DNA of 64,000 nucleotides, taken from assembly GCF_000406105.1 (NCBI RefSeq), contig NZ_CM001974.1, positions 1 through 64,000 of the forward strand, given 5' to 3'. Source of the stretch: Dickeya chrysanthemi NCPPB 402 (lineage in GTDB: Bacteria > Pseudomonadota > Gammaproteobacteria > Enterobacterales > Enterobacteriaceae). The translations under genes were made by a program, and so were the position numbers. Position 1 is the stretch's first letter; each line of letters opens with the position of its first letter. The notes beneath the pieces were generated by a model. It did no database searches. It worked only from the letters and a program-made list of their open reading frames with translations, and was not told the origin of the DNA. Shown piece by piece: positions 52,304 to 62,485 of the stretch.

Positions 52304-53878
52304 ATGGAATTATTACAAAGAATTACAAAAATTCTCTCTGAATATTATCATCTCTTTACGGTAATTATAGGGGCAATGGCTCTGGTCATCATAGTTATAA
52401 GATGGTGGGAGGCAGTTAGCTATTTTTTCCTAAACTTTATGAGCAGCTTACCTATCATGGGTTATATCGCCAGGTTCTCACGTAGTTATGAGCCACGGCG
52501 TAAAGGTGCTGGAGGTGTTGAGTGGTATCCTGCAGAAGAGGCTATTTGTGCAAAGTATTGGCAATATTATAGAAGCTCAACGCTTGATGCCGACTTTTAT
52601 CTCCGCTGTGTTAACTATTTGAACAAAGTCGATGAGAGAGGAAGAAAACCAACCAGTATGTTATTATGGTTTGGTAGTATTATTCTTGTCTTGCTTGAGG
52701 CTTTTATTTTTGCTTTAGTTTTAGCTCCATTCATTGCCTATAATATTACTCCGGAACAAGCAGAGATTTCTGCTACTGTTGTTTCTGTTCTTATTGGTGT
52801 TATTCTTGTTCCTGCTACCCATTTAATGGGCTCAGAGCTACATAAAAACACGTTGTTAAAGAAAATACGCTATTGGTATTTGGAAGCAAGACTAAAAAAT
52901 GGAGCTGTAGATCTCAGTAAGAATCACGAAATATCATTAGAGAATACCAGGCTAGATGATGATGAGCCAAATTATATTCAAATGCTAAATCGTGTGACGC
53001 ACAATGTTCATGTTAAGCCTCAATATTGGTCAACAATAATTGCGTTGTTCCTAATCGCTTTTTTTGCTTTTGGTGCTTATTTTGTCAGATCTGCGACTCT
53101 TGATAAGTTGCAAACAGAAGAGATTAATAATCCATATTATTCACAATCATTGAATGGAAGTGTAGATAGTCCTTTTGATATTCCTAAGGGAGCAAAAGAT
53201 GATAATGATAAAGCAAATAGAAAAGCACTGGATGAAATAGGTAAATATCAGGTTTTTGCATCTAAGCTTGCATTTGTAATTTTATCTGTCATTTTTGTTG
53301 GTGTACAAATTATTGGTATTATGATTGGTCTTCACCGTTCTTTTGCTGGTATTGAGTCGAGATCAGCAGCTCAATATATCGGTAATTTTAGTAGTTCAGA
53401 GGAGTTCGCTGCATGGCACGCCATGAGACGTGAACGTGTTGAAAGGGATGCACAAGAGAAACTCACCGCACTCCAGAATAAAATTGCGATGCGACATAGT
53501 ATTGCTGGTAGTGAAGAAAAAAGTGCTCTACCGACTTTTGATGAATATATCAAGATGAAAGTGAAGACAAAAATATTGAGTACGGATTTTGACAAGGAAG
53601 GTCTATATAAAAACCAGTATAAAACTATTACCCCTCAATCAGTATCTGAAAAGAGTAATACTCCTGAGCCAGAAAAATTGGAAAAATCGTTAGAAGGAAC
53701 TTCTGATAATGTGGATGATGAACGGCAGCGAATTCTTGCACTCGGTGATCTTACATCTCTCTCTCCTGAAGAGTTGGAATTGATAGCTGAAGATCAGAGT
53801 TTGTCATTAGAAGCATTACAGAAGCGTCAACGTGTTCAACTGGCTTTAAAGAAAGCACGTGATGGAGAAGGTGTATGA
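52304..53878 (+). CDS. Multi-pass inner-membrane protein, unknown family
   Basis: 524 aa protein I do not recognise. About five hydrophobic segments (roughly 17-33, 118-146, 157-175, 241-262 and 319-343), a conserved-looking soluble part after the first (EPRRKGAGGVEWYPAEEAICAKYW begins at 63) and a long charged, helical C-terminal tail (about 365-524, ending in KKARDGEGV) likely in the cytoplasm. It shows no MotA/TolQ/ExbB signature that I can see. Starts 15 bases after the lipoprotein gene and overlaps the next gene by four bases, so the three products probably form one envelope complex. Confidence 0.75.
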   Translation: MELLQRITKILSEYYHLFTVIIGAMALVIIVIRWWEAVSYFFLNFMSSLPIMGYIARFSRSYEPRRKGAGGVEWYPAEEAICAKYWQYYRSSTLDADFYLRCVNYLNKVDERGRKPTSMLLWFGSIILVLLEAFIFALVLAPFIAYNITPEQAEISATVVSVLIGVILVPATHLMGSELHKNTLLKKIRYWYLEARLKNGAVDLSKNHEISLENTRLDDDEPNYIQMLNRVTHNVHVKPQYWSTIIALFLIAFFAFGAYFVRSATLDKLQTEEINNPYYSQSLNGSVDSPFDIPKGAKDDNDKANRKALDEIGKYQVFASKLAFVILSVIFVGVQIIGIMIGLHRSFAGIESRSAAQYIGNFSSSEEFAAWHAMRRERVERDAQEKLTALQNKIAMRHSIAGSEEKSALPTFDEYIKMKVKTKILSTDFDKEGLYKNQYKTITPQSVSEKSNTPEPEKLEKSLEGTSDNVDDERQRILALGDLTSLSPEELELIAEDQSLSLEALQKRQRVQLALKKARDGEGV

Positions 53879-54705
53879 AAACACTATTTCTACTATTTTT
53901 TTTGAGTATTGCATTTACTGTATCAGCAGGTGAACGTAACGATATTTCTAGTTGCTATAGTGCTGTCAAACTTGAATCGTCTAGGCCAGATTACAGTGGA
54001 CGAGAGTTAGTTATTATTATTGATCAAACAGTAAAAGTTCCTCTGGACTTAAAGAAGTCACTATGGCAGCAGGTCATTCGGTATGTGCAAGCAGGGGATC
54101 ATATTGTCTTATATCAGTTCTCTGCTCTTCTTCAAGATAATTATATGAAGCGTATCTTTGATGGGAAATTAGAGGTTCCATTAAATGATAAAAATATTCG
54201 AAATCATATTGGGATGGAAAGTCTTAAATCCTTAGATAGATGTTTAGTCCAGCAAAAGCAATTCTTTGAAAAAGCGATTGGTAATAAAATGGCGGAAAGT
54301 TTTGCGGAAAAAGGCAATAATATTGCCAAGAGTGAAATTTTAGACAGCCTTAAGCGTATTAGTGAGGATCTAAGATCTGAATCTGCAACTACAAGAGTTA
54401 TTCTTTTAATTTCGGATATGCTTGAAAATAGTGAATTTAGTAGTTTTTATAGCAACAATAGTATCCGGTTGTTAGATCCAGAAAAAGAGATGGTTCGTGT
54501 GAAAAAGCAACAACTGATAGCTGATTTTTCAGGAGCTAGTATTTATATATCTGGTGCAGGGTTGATTGATACAGATTCTCCTGGGGTGTATAGATCGGGA
54601 AAGATAATTCAGAAATTAGAAGGGTTCTGGCGACAATATTTTGATGTGTCTCAGGCGAAACTAGTGAGTTTTGGTGTACCAGAGCTTACTGTAAATCTAA
54701 AATAA
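53875..54705 (+). CDS. Periplasmic vWA-like protein
   Basis: 276 aa secreted protein: signal peptide cleaved after VSA (residue 18), then a fold that looks like a von Willebrand A domain, with beta-1 ELVIIIDQT (Asp50; the usual DxSxS metal motif is not complete), QAGDHIVLYQFSA and the later strand VILLISDMLENS (Asp181). Family not recognised. The ATG overlaps the stop of the membrane-protein gene (ATGA). Last gene of the three-gene module; a reverse-orientation repeat follows at 54789. Confidence 0.72.
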   Translation: MKTLFLLFFLSIAFTVSAGERNDISSCYSAVKLESSRPDYSGRELVIIIDQTVKVPLDLKKSLWQQVIRYVQAGDHIVLYQFSALLQDNYMKRIFDGKLEVPLNDKNIRNHIGMESLKSLDRCLVQQKQFFEKAIGNKMAESFAEKGNNIAKSEILDSLKRISEDLRSESATTRVILLISDMLENSEFSSFYSNNSIRLLDPEKEMVRVKKQQLIADFSGASIYISGAGLIDTDSPGVYRSGKIIQKLEGFWRQYFDVSQAKLVSFGVPELTVNLK

Positions 54706-54788
54706 TTTAAAGCCGACAATAAGAAGTTTATCGATGAATGTAATCCTTATTGTCGGTAGCATTTATAGTGTTTGCTATAGTTAAGTTA

Positions 54789-54986
54789 TATACCCGTCAT
54801 ACTTCAAGTTGCAGGTGCGTTGGCTGCGTTCGTTCACCCGAATCACTTACCTGAGTAAGCTCATCGGGATGAAATGAGAGACATCCTGTCTCTCACCAGA
54901 GGCCAGCCGTTGGCTGGTCAAATTCGTTCCCGACGAATTTGTCACTCTCTTGCCGCCTTCCTGCAACTCGAATTATTTTGGGTATA
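54789..54986 (+). repeat. TATACCC palindromic repeat, long copy 2
   Basis: 198 bp element from TATACCCGTCATACTTCAAG to CGAATTATTTTGGGTATA with the terminal words inverted. It fills most of the 370 bp between the vWA-like gene and the glycosyltransferase-like gene; the remainder is plain AT-rich sequence. Inverted relative to the copy at 50419, so the two bracket the three-gene module. Confidence 0.88.
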
Positions 54987-55075
54987 ACTCTATTCTTTTT
55001 ATCCGTCTGGTTGATAGGGCAATATTGTTGCGCATCCAGGAACTATCTAAAATTATTTTTTAGGTTTATATTGGT

Positions 55076-56071
55076 TCATGGATTACGGGTGCTGTTTGAT
55101 ATTTCCTGAATGACTTTTTCTACCCACGTGCAAAGTGTGTATTGCTGATAGATATTTTCCGGTACAGGCTGGTAAGGCGTATGGATAAATTCAGATTGAA
55201 TATATACATCCTGATCCAGGATACATATATTCTGTGGGTTATAAAAATCGTAATCAATAATATGGGGATTGGTGGTAATTAATTTACGCTGATAGGCCAT
55301 CGATTCATATGCACGAAATGATAACCCCGTCTGCTGGCCTTGCAGGATATCCAGAATTGCTCTGGAGTTATTAATTTCATGGGCCAGTTCAGCACCCAGC
55401 AGTAATTTTTCTGATGTTTTTATTCTGTTATCTTTTATATACTTCGGTTTTCCTGATTCCCCGACATAAAAAATAATATTTGATTTGATATCAGGGTTTT
55501 TATCAAGAAAATGGATGACTTGTCGGTATCTCTCCTGCGTGAAACTCATAATAGAGAAAATATCGTACTCGCACGCCTGATAAGGTATGGTACTTTTCCA
55601 GGTGGGATCAAGGTAATTAGTGATTTTGGCAAAGTGAAATTGTTCGCAGTCTTCACTGTCAAAACTGAGTACATGATCGAACTCACTGAGGTGCAAGCCG
55701 TTGCCCGGTGCTTTTTTTAGTCCATCCCACAATGTGGCGACAAGCTTTTTTCCATGCCTACGTAATATTTCCAGATGCTGTTTATTGAACAGCTTGGGTT
55801 CCGTCATAATAATCGCATCAAATGGTTCTCTGCCGATAAAGAAATTGTGCAGACCCAATTTTATTTGATTATCAAGCACCAGCCGTTTGTAATTTTTTCC
55901 GGTTATGGTTTTATAAATCTTTGCGACGATGCGGTGACGTGAATCAAAATAGCGAAATGTTGACAGATCGCAATGATCAATATGAATCACATCGTGACCC
56001 TGCCGTTTCATCTCCGTCACGATAGGTGTAGCCAAATTAGCCCAATCCGGGCAAATAAATAATAACCGCAT
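55076..56071 (-). CDS. Glycosyltransferase-like protein
   Basis: 331 aa, AT-rich. The start MRLLFICPDWANLATPIVTEM and the C-terminal GLSFRAYESMAYQRKLITTNPHI segment resemble GT-B-fold glycosyltransferases of the CgeB/lipopolysaccharide-core type, in which the donor sugar site lies in such an ExxAY-like region. Probable role in surface polysaccharide or LPS decoration, but sugar and acceptor are unknown. It lies between repeat copies and has no operon partner, so it may be a lone acquired gene. Confidence 0.6.
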   Translation of the reverse strand: MRLLFICPDWANLATPIVTEMKRQGHDVIHIDHCDLSTFRYFDSRHRIVAKIYKTITGKNYKRLVLDNQIKLGLHNFFIGREPFDAIIMTEPKLFNKQHLEILRRHGKKLVATLWDGLKKAPGNGLHLSEFDHVLSFDSEDCEQFHFAKITNYLDPTWKSTIPYQACEYDIFSIMSFTQERYRQVIHFLDKNPDIKSNIIFYVGESGKPKYIKDNRIKTSEKLLLGAELAHEINNSRAILDILQGQQTGLSFRAYESMAYQRKLITTNPHIIDYDFYNPQNICILDQDVYIQSEFIHTPYQPVPENIYQQYTLCTWVEKVIQEISNSTRNP

Positions 56072-56137
56072 TATGCGTTAACCTCGGGATCATTTTTATT
56101 ATTCGTTCTGATGCGGTTGGCGTAGCCCACATCCTGC

Positions 56138-56274
56138 TATACCCGTCATATTCCATGTTACAAATGTGTTGGCTTTCTTACTCGGCTCATGCCGATTTGT
56201 CGCTCACCCCAGTCACTGACTTGCTGGAGATTCGCTGCATTGTTCAACACGCAACTCGAATTATTTAGGGTATA
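56138..56274 (+). repeat. TATACCC palindromic repeat, short copy 3
   Basis: 137 bp diverged copy (TATACCCGTCATATTCCATG to GAATTATTTAGGGTATA) in the space upstream of the glycosyltransferase-like gene. It shares its last two bases (TA) with the next copy. Confidence 0.85.
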
Positions 56275-56399
56275 TACCCTTCATACTTCAAGTTGCAGGT
56301 GTGTTGGCGGCGTTCGTTCACCCGAATCACTTACCTGAGTAAGCTCATCGGGATTCACTCACTTGCCGCCTTCCTGCAACTCGAATTATTTAGGGTATA
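56273..56399 (+). repeat. TATACCC palindromic repeat, short copy 4
   Basis: 127 bp copy directly abutting copy 3 in the same orientation, again running from TATACCCTTCATACTTCAAG to TAGGGTATA. Between this and the carboxylase terminator (56400-56560) I see only unremarkable AT-rich sequence. Confidence 0.87.
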
Positions 56400-56559
56400 A
56401 GATTAATACTAAATTCTAAACTTCGTGGGAATATAGCACTAAATGTCACGACGGATCTACCGGCCTTATTGACTGCCGCCGCTTTTCCCTGATATGGCTT
56501 CCCGCAAAACATTGCCCTGCCTGAATCCCGTCATGAACATCGTTACCGTTATTGCGCAT

Positions 56560-56592
56560 AAAAATACCCGGCTGGCATGGGCCGGCCGGGTA
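56560..56592 (-). terminator. Terminator of the urea carboxylase operon
   Basis: Minus-strand stem TACCCGGCCGGC / GCCAGCCGGGTA (twelve pairs, one G-U) with a four-base loop, followed by TTTTTATG. It lies just past the carboxylase stop codon, which shows that the operon ends there. Confidence 0.88.
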
Positions 56593-56610
56593 AACGACAA
56601 AATAACGATA

Positions 56611-59600
56611 TCAGGCGTCAGCCGGTTCGATCACCATCAGTAACTGCCCGGCCTGCACCTGCTGCCCCGCCTGACGGTACAGCTTGTGGATAATGCCGGC
56701 GACCGGTGCCGTAATCGGGATCTCCATTTTCATCGACTCCAGAATGCCGACGATTTGCCCGGCGGCGACGTTGTCGCCAGGGGTGGCCAGCCACTGCCAT
56801 ACGCTGCCTGCCACCTGGCTTTCCACGCCGTAACCGTTAGCAGGGATCACCTCATCGTCGGGAGTGATTTCCTGCAGGCTGCTGTCGAAGGTGAACTGGC
56901 CGTCGGCGCGCCAGCGTGCCAGCTCTTCGTCGAATGCCTGCTGGCGTTGCTGCTGAAACGCATCGATCGCCGGTTGCTGTTCCGCCAGACTCCGCTGGTA
57001 ATCGGCGAGGCGAAACTCCCCGTCTTCAATCCGTAACGGATAATCTCCCCACGGAAAGCGTTCACGAATTGTCAGCAGTTCCTGTGCGCTGACCGGATAA
57101 AAGCGAATCTGATCGAAGAAGCGCAGCAACCAGGGCTGACGAAAAGCGTCGGTTTGTCGATCGCGGTTCCACATCTGTAACGTGCGGCCAACGAACTGAT
57201 AGCCGCCGGGGCCTTCCATGCCGTATACACACAGATACGCGCCGCCGATGCCGACCGAGTTTTCCGCCGTCCAGGTACGGGCCGGGTTGTACTTGGTGGT
57301 GACCAGACGGTGACGCGGGTCGAGCGGGGTGGCGACCGGGGCGCCGAGGTAGACGTCGCCCAACCCCATCACCAGGTAGCGGGCGTCGAATACGATGTCT
57401 TTGACCTGCTCTACCGAATCCAGCCCGTTGATGCGGCGGATGAATTCGATGTTGCTGGGGCACCAGGGGGCGCCGGGCCTGACCGATTGGGTATAGCGGG
57501 TGATGGCTTCGCGGCAGGCATCATCGTCCCAACTGAGCGGTAGCCAGACAGTGCGGGAGGGCACGGCGGCGTGCTGCAAGTCGCCGAGTGCGTCGTCTGC
57601 TTGTTGCAGGTGCGCCAGCAGCGCGCGGCGCGGGCAGTGCAGGCTATCGAAATGGATTTGCAGCGAGCGGATACCCGGCGTCAGCTCCTGCACGCCCGGC
57701 AATGGATGCTGTTCCAGCCACTGCATCAGCGCGTGCACGCGAAAACGCAGGGCGATATCCAGCCGGTGCTCGCCGTATTCGACTAACAGGAAGCGGTCGC
57801 CGGCGGCGAGGCAGGTCATTGAAGGGCGCTCGTCCTGCGCGGGTCGGTGGTGCAGCACCGGCGACGGGCAATCGGGGGTGAGCTCAGCTTCTGCGACTGG
57901 ACGACCGGCGGCGATGGCAGATTCCGCCGCGCGCGCCAGTTCGTCCGCTTGTTCCGGCGTCACCGGAATAAAACGGATGCTGTCGCCTGCTTTGAGCTGG
58001 CCGAGTTTCCACAAATCGGCGTGGATCACTGTAGCCGGGCAGACGAAGCCGCCCAGCGACGGGCCGTCCGGCCCCAGAATAACCGGCATATCGCCGGTAA
58101 AGTCTACCGTGCCGAAGGCGTAGGCGTTGTCGTGGATATTGGACGGGTGCATACCGGCTTCACCGCCGTCGGTTCGTGCCCACTGGGGTTTGGGGCCAAT
58201 CAGCCGAATACCGGTGCGGCTGGAGTTGTAATGCACCTGCCAGTCCGCGGCGAAGAAGGTGTCGATGTCTTGCGGGGTAAAATAGTCCGGTGCGCCGTGC
58301 GGACCATAAATCACCCGTAACGCCCAGTGTGCGCTCCAGTCGGGCGCTGGCAGGGCGACGTCTGTGGCTGGCAGCGCCGGGGCGGCCAGATGCAGTACGT
58401 CGCCGGCGCGTAACGCCCGCCCGGCATGGCCGCCGAACTTGCCGAGCGTGAAAGTGCTGCGGCTGCCCAGATAAGCCGGGCAGGCCAGACCGCCCGCCAG
58501 CAACAGGTAGCTGCGGCAACCGGCACCCTGAACATCACCGAGTGTGAGCGTTTGACCGGTACGGGCATAGTGAATTCGCCCGCCATTGAGCGGGACGTTA
58601 TCCAGCCGGATGTCGATGATGGCGCCGGTCACCACGAATGCACACTCGTGGTTGAAACGCAGCGTCGGCCCACGCAGGGTAATCTCCAGTCCGGCGGCAT
58701 CCGGCGCGTTGCCCAGCAACTGGTTGCCGAGCCGGAAGGAGCGGGTGTCGAACGGGCCGGAAGGCGGCACGCCGACGTGCCAGTAACCGGTGCGGCCGGG
58801 GGCATCCTGCACGGTGGTGAGCGTGCCGCCGCCAAGGACATCCAGCGTCGCCGGTTGCCAGACCACGTCGCCCAGCGTCGCGGTGATGATTTCTCCGCGT
58901 CTGACCACAGGCAGGGTCAGCAGGTGGCGTAGCCAGTCAAGATTGGTTTCGATGCCGTACAACGATGTGGCGTCCAGCGCTTGCGCCATACCGTCGAGGG
59001 CGGCGTCGCGGCTGTCGCCGTGCACGATAATTTTTGCCAGCATTGGGTCATAGAACGGCGACACTTCGCTGCCGCTGTCCAGCCAGTGGTCGATGCGCAG
59101 GGTCAGGCCGGGCAGCGCGTCTGGAAAAGCGACGTGACTCAGCAAGCCGGCGCACGGCTGGAACTGTTTGGCCGGGTCTTCAGCGTATAACCGTACCTGA
59201 ATGGCGTGACCGCGAGGGGTGGCGGCAAGCGTATCGAGTGGCGGCAGGCAGCCCGCGCCCAGATCCACCATCCATTGCACGATATCGACGCCGTACACCA
59301 GTTCGGTGACGCCGTGCTCGACCTGCAAACGGGTGTTGACCTCGAGAAACCAGAACTGCTTGCTGCTCTCGTCGTACACATACTCTACCGTGCCTGCGCT
59401 GCGGTAGTTGACCGCCCGACATAACCGGATGGCGGTAGCCTGCAGTTCGGCGCGTACGCCGTCACTCAGGTGGGGAGCCGGCGTTTCCTCAATCACTTTC
59501 TGGTTGCGACGCTGGGCGGAGCAGTCGCGCTCGCCAAGGGCTATCACGTTGCCCTGGCCGTCGCCGAATACCTGCACTTCGATGTGACGGGCCTGAGCGA

Positions 59601-60204
59601 TGAATTTTTCCAGAAATACGCCGTCATCGGCAAAATTGTTGCCTGCCAGTCGCTTCACGCGGGTAAACGCATCGATTAACTGGTCTTCGTCATTGCAGCG
59701 CTGCATGCCGATGCCGCCGCCGCCCGCGGTGCTCTTTAACATCACCGGATAACCGATGCGCTGTGCCTGTTCGCAGGCACCGTCCAGCGAGGTGAGCAGG
59801 CCGCTGCCGGGCAGCAACGGCACGTCGTTGTGTTGTGCCAGCGCCCGCGCCTGATGCTTGAGGCCGAACGCGGTCATCTGCGCCACGGTCGGGCCGAGAA
59901 ATATCAGACCAACCTGTTCACAGCGGGTAACAAAACCGGCGTTTTCGCTCAAAAAGCCGTAGCCGGGGTGAATAGCCTGCGCACCGCATTGAGCGGCGAT
60001 GTGCAGTAATTTGTCCTGATTCAGGTAGGTATCGCGCACCGGGCCATCGCCCAGCGGCCAGGCTTCATCCGCCTGACGCACGTGTTGTGAATGACGGTCC
60101 GCTTCGGCGTAAACCGCGATGGCTTTCACGCCCATTTTTTTCAGGGTGCGGATGATACGCACCGCAATAGCGCCACGGTTGGCAATCAATACACGCTCAA
60201 ACAT
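56611..60204 (-). CDS. uca: Urea (or guanidine) carboxylase
   Basis: Biotin-dependent carboxylase that makes allophanate from urea and bicarbonate, or carboxyguanidine from guanidine in related enzymes. 1197 aa, the full length expected. Domains: biotin carboxylase (1 to about 450; [32 protein letters not shown]), KipA/AHS2 half (from about 460, [18 protein letters not shown]), KipI/AHS1 half (from about 815, [16 protein letters not shown]) and a C-terminal biotinyl domain with Lys1159 in ESMKME. Last gene of the operon. No allophanate hydrolase gene follows; a terminator lies directly after. Confidence 0.95.
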   Translation of the reverse strand: MFERVLIANRGAIAVRIIRTLKKMGVKAIAVYAEADRHSQHVRQADEAWPLGDGPVRDTYLNQDKLLHIAAQCGAQAIHPGYGFLSENAGFVTRCEQVGLIFLGPTVAQMTAFGLKHQARALAQHNDVPLLPGSGLLTSLDGACEQAQRIGYPVMLKSTAGGGGIGMQRCNDEDQLIDAFTRVKRLAGNNFADDGVFLEKFIAQARHIEVQVFGDGQGNVIALGERDCSAQRRNQKVIEETPAPHLSDGVRAELQATAIRLCRAVNYRSAGTVEYVYDESSKQFWFLEVNTRLQVEHGVTELVYGVDIVQWMVDLGAGCLPPLDTLAATPRGHAIQVRLYAEDPAKQFQPCAGLLSHVAFPDALPGLTLRIDHWLDSGSEVSPFYDPMLAKIIVHGDSRDAALDGMAQALDATSLYGIETNLDWLRHLLTLPVVRRGEIITATLGDVVWQPATLDVLGGGTLTTVQDAPGRTGYWHVGVPPSGPFDTRSFRLGNQLLGNAPDAAGLEITLRGPTLRFNHECAFVVTGAIIDIRLDNVPLNGGRIHYARTGQTLTLGDVQGAGCRSYLLLAGGLACPAYLGSRSTFTLGKFGGHAGRALRAGDVLHLAAPALPATDVALPAPDWSAHWALRVIYGPHGAPDYFTPQDIDTFFAADWQVHYNSSRTGIRLIGPKPQWARTDGGEAGMHPSNIHDNAYAFGTVDFTGDMPVILGPDGPSLGGFVCPATVIHADLWKLGQLKAGDSIRFIPVTPEQADELARAAESAIAAGRPVAEAELTPDCPSPVLHHRPAQDERPSMTCLAAGDRFLLVEYGEHRLDIALRFRVHALMQWLEQHPLPGVQELTPGIRSLQIHFDSLHCPRRALLAHLQQADDALGDLQHAAVPSRTVWLPLSWDDDACREAITRYTQSVRPGAPWCPSNIEFIRRINGLDSVEQVKDIVFDARYLVMGLGDVYLGAPVATPLDPRHRLVTTKYNPARTWTAENSVGIGGAYLCVYGMEGPGGYQFVGRTLQMWNRDRQTDAFRQPWLLRFFDQIRFYPVSAQELLTIRERFPWGDYPLRIEDGEFRLADYQRSLAEQQPAIDAFQQQRQQAFDEELARWRADGQFTFDSSLQEITPDDEVIPANGYGVESQVAGSVWQWLATPGDNVAAGQIVGILESMKMEIPITAPVAGIIHKLYRQAGQQVQAGQLLMVIEPADA

Positions 60205-60221
60205 GACCGAGTCTCTTACGG

Positions 60222-60268
60222 GCAGGTCGTCCTGCGCTGTTCTGGACGCGTGTTGCGGGTCGTCCCGC
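60222..60268. repeat. Two matching small hairpins upstream of uca
   Basis: GCAGG-TCGT-CCTGC (60222-60235) and GCGGG-TCGT-CCCGC (60255-60268) share the same TCGT loop and are each followed by GCTGTTC-like sequence in the 99 bp between the DUF1989 gene and uca. They may be an imperfect duplication or an RNA-processing site. Confidence 0.55.
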
Positions 60269-60303
60269 GCGTCGCTGTTCCCGATGTGTGCTTTTCGCCT
60301 TAT

Positions 60304-60939
60304 TTACCAGACGGCGATATCGATCGGTGTGGGGTTGTAGCCGTTGCAGGGGTTATTCAGTTGCGGACAATTGGAGATCAGCACCAGTACGTTCATTTTT
60401 GCGACCATCTCCACGTATTTCCCCGGTGCGGAGATACCGTCGGCAAAGGTCAGCCCGCCGTCCGGGGTGACCGGTACGTTCATAAAGAAATTGATGTTGT
60501 GGGTGATGTCGCGTTTAGTCAGACGGTATTCCGGGTGTTGCGCCACCGCCAGCATCCAGCTGTCGCGGCAGGCGTGCATGTGGCGTTTTTCCAGGTCGTA
60601 ACGCACCGTGTTGCTCTCGGTGGCGCAGGCGCCGCCAAGCGTATCGTGACGGCCGCAGGTGTCCGCCACGATTTCCAGCATCGGGCGGTCCTCATTGGAG
60701 CGCAGCACGCTGCCGGTGGTGAGAAACACGTTGTGTTGACCGCGCAGGGTGTCGCTCATGCTGTAGCGTTCGGCGGTATCGTCGGCATTGTAGAACAGGG
60801 TATCGGCGGCCTGATTGCCTTCGAGGTCGGTGATGCGCAGCGTTTGACCGGCTTCGAGACGGTGAAGCCAGTAGTCGCCGGCCTGAACGGTGGCGCGGTA
60901 AACCGCCGTGGCGGGGTCGCGTTGACTGGTCTTTATCAT
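60304..60939 (-). CDS. Urea carboxylase-associated protein 2 (DUF1989)
   Basis: 211 aa member of the DUF1989 family in the UAAP2 group found in urea/guanidine carboxylase operons, where a pair of DUF1989 proteins appears to act as a guanidine or carboxyguanidine deiminase. Family features: [36 protein letters not shown] with likely metal-binding His and Cys residues, and the ending [19 protein letters not shown]. Follows the other DUF1989 gene with two intervening bases, so they are co-translated. Confidence 0.88.
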   Translation of the reverse strand: MIKTSQRDPATAVYRATVQAGDYWLHRLEAGQTLRITDLEGNQAADTLFYNADDTAERYSMSDTLRGQHNVFLTTGSVLRSNEDRPMLEIVADTCGRHDTLGGACATESNTVRYDLEKRHMHACRDSWMLAVAQHPEYRLTKRDITHNINFFMNVPVTPDGGLTFADGISAPGKYVEMVAKMNVLVLISNCPQLNNPCNGYNPTPIDIAVW

Positions 60940-60941
60940 GT

Positions 60942-61661
60942 TCAGACTCCTTGTGGTTGTTCAGCCAGATAGTAAAGCGTGTTGTTGCGTAGCCCGCGCC
61001 GGTTTTCCGGGCGTGCCAGGCAGATATCCGGCAGCGGCGCAGGCTGATGATCCAGCGTCAGGCACACCGGGTGACGCGGATAGTCGGCGGCGGTACTGAG
61101 CGGGTGCGGACAGGTGTGCAGAATCACCAGCGTATCCATGGCGAAACGCAGCGTGACGCCGGCGCCGGGCTTGCCTTGTTGCTCAAGCCGCAGGTTACCG
61201 TCGTCATCGCTGCCGACATGGGCGAAAAAGTTGACGCACGCCGCCATGTCGCGCTTGCCGAGACCGTATTTCGCCAGTTCCACCAGAAAGCTGTCGTAAC
61301 CGTTTTGATGGCGGTCGTTACGGGCCTGCTGGTAGTTCAGCTCGCCGAACTGACGCGCTACCTGCTGGGCATTAGCGGTGCCGCACACGGTGTCATGCCA
61401 GCCGAAACCGTCGGTTTCGATGCCGCAGAAAATGCGCCCCATATCCGAATACAGGCAGTGCCCGGCGGTCAGACGAAACGTGTGCTGGCATTTGAGCGTA
61501 TCCGGTGCGTTATAGCGCTCCAGCGGATTTTCCGGGTTGTAGAACAGCATACCGACGTTGGCGCCGCCTTCGATGTCGGTCAGGTGTAGCGCAGTGCCGC
61601 GGCGCATGACCAGCGACCAGTGCGACCCGGCAGGCAGTTCAGTCTGATAATGATCATTCAT
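60942..61661 (-). CDS. Urea amidolyase-associated protein 1 (DUF1989)
   Basis: 239 aa DUF1989 protein in the UAAP1 group, the partner of the downstream gene. [35 protein letters not shown] and [35 protein letters not shown] segments (last near 140-170) match the family, with His and Cys residues in the position of the metal site. Lies between the ABC ATPase gene and UAAP2 in one operon. Confidence 0.88.
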   Translation of the reverse strand: MNDHYQTELPAGSHWSLVMRRGTALHLTDIEGGANVGMLFYNPENPLERYNAPDTLKCQHTFRLTAGHCLYSDMGRIFCGIETDGFGWHDTVCGTANAQQVARQFGELNYQQARNDRHQNGYDSFLVELAKYGLGKRDMAACVNFFAHVGSDDDGNLRLEQQGKPGAGVTLRFAMDTLVILHTCPHPLSTAADYPRHPVCLTLDHQPAPLPDICLARPENRRGLRNNTLYYLAEQPQGV

Positions 61662-61678
61662 GGTGTGATTCCTTCTGG

Positions 61679-62458
61679 TCAGGCGACATATCGCCGCCTA
61701 TCAATCAGTTCTCCCACCGAGGCCCGCACGCCGGCAGGCGCACGATCCAGCGGAAGGTCATAGGTGATGCTGGCGCCAAACGCGTCCGGCGCTTGTGGGT
61801 CCTGACGGAGTTTGTCGAACACCCACAGACGTGACCCGAGTGAAAACCCCTCTTTAAGATCGTGGGTGATCATGAAGATGGTCAGGCGGTTTTCTTGCCA
61901 TAACTGGCTGATTAACTGGTGCATTTCGGCACGGATGCCGGGGTCCAGCGCGCCGAACGGTTCATCCAGCAGCAGAATGCGCGGGCGTTTTATCAACGCC
62001 TGTGCCAGCGCCAGCCGCTGTTGCATACCGCCGGATAACTGATGCGGGTACTTCTGGGCGGATTGCTCAAGCCCAACCTGGCGCAGCATCGTCATCGCCT
62101 GGTCGCGAAGCGCCCGGCGGCGTGTACCCCATACCCGACCAAACCAGCGCGCTTCGGCGAACTCCGCGCCAATCATCACGTTTTCCACCACCCGCAGATG
62201 AGGGAAAACCGAATAGCGCTGGAACACCACGCCGCGGTGTTCATCCGGCTCTTGCGGCATCGGTGCGCCGTCGAGTAGCAATTGGCCGCTGCTGGGGCTT
62301 TCGGTACCGAGCAGCATCTTGAGAAAGGTGGTTTTGCCGCAGCCGGAGGCACCGACAATAGAGACGAACTCGCCCTCTTCAACGGATATGTTGAGCCGTT
62401 CCAGCACCACCTGACCGTCGTACTCTTTTCTGAGATTTTTTAGCGTTAATAACGACAT
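61679..62458 (-). CDS. ABC transporter ATPase (urea/guanidine importer)
   Basis: 259 aa ABC ATPase of the nitrate/sulfonate/taurine (TauB/SsuB) type. Walker A GASGCGKTTFL near residue 36, signature LSGGMQQRLALAQAL near 143, Walker B ILLLDEPFGALD. Energises import through the permease encoded 27 bases upstream. In this gene context the substrate is most likely urea, guanidine or a related amide. Confidence 0.93.
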   Translation of the reverse strand: MSLLTLKNLRKEYDGQVVLERLNISVEEGEFVSIVGASGCGKTTFLKMLLGTESPSSGQLLLDGAPMPQEPDEHRGVVFQRYSVFPHLRVVENVMIGAEFAEARWFGRVWGTRRRALRDQAMTMLRQVGLEQSAQKYPHQLSGGMQQRLALAQALIKRPRILLLDEPFGALDPGIRAEMHQLISQLWQENRLTIFMITHDLKEGFSLGSRLWVFDKLRQDPQAPDAFGASITYDLPLDRAPAGVRASVGELIDRRRYVA

Positions 62459-62485
62459 AGATTCTCCAGCGTTCTGGTCGACGGT

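Noticed and set aside
52304..54705. Direct assignment of the envelope module to Zorya
   Set aside because: The membrane protein shows no MotA-like signature, the OmpA domain is on an outer-membrane lipoprotein, and no ZorC/D helicase-type gene is adjacent.
56138..56399. CRISPR array suspected from repeated ~130 bp units
   Set aside because: There are only two abutting units with palindromic ends and no spacers; they are MITE-like repeats.
60205..60303. Guanidine riboswitch before uca
   Set aside because: No ykkC-type conserved motifs; if present it should precede the binding-protein gene beyond the right edge.
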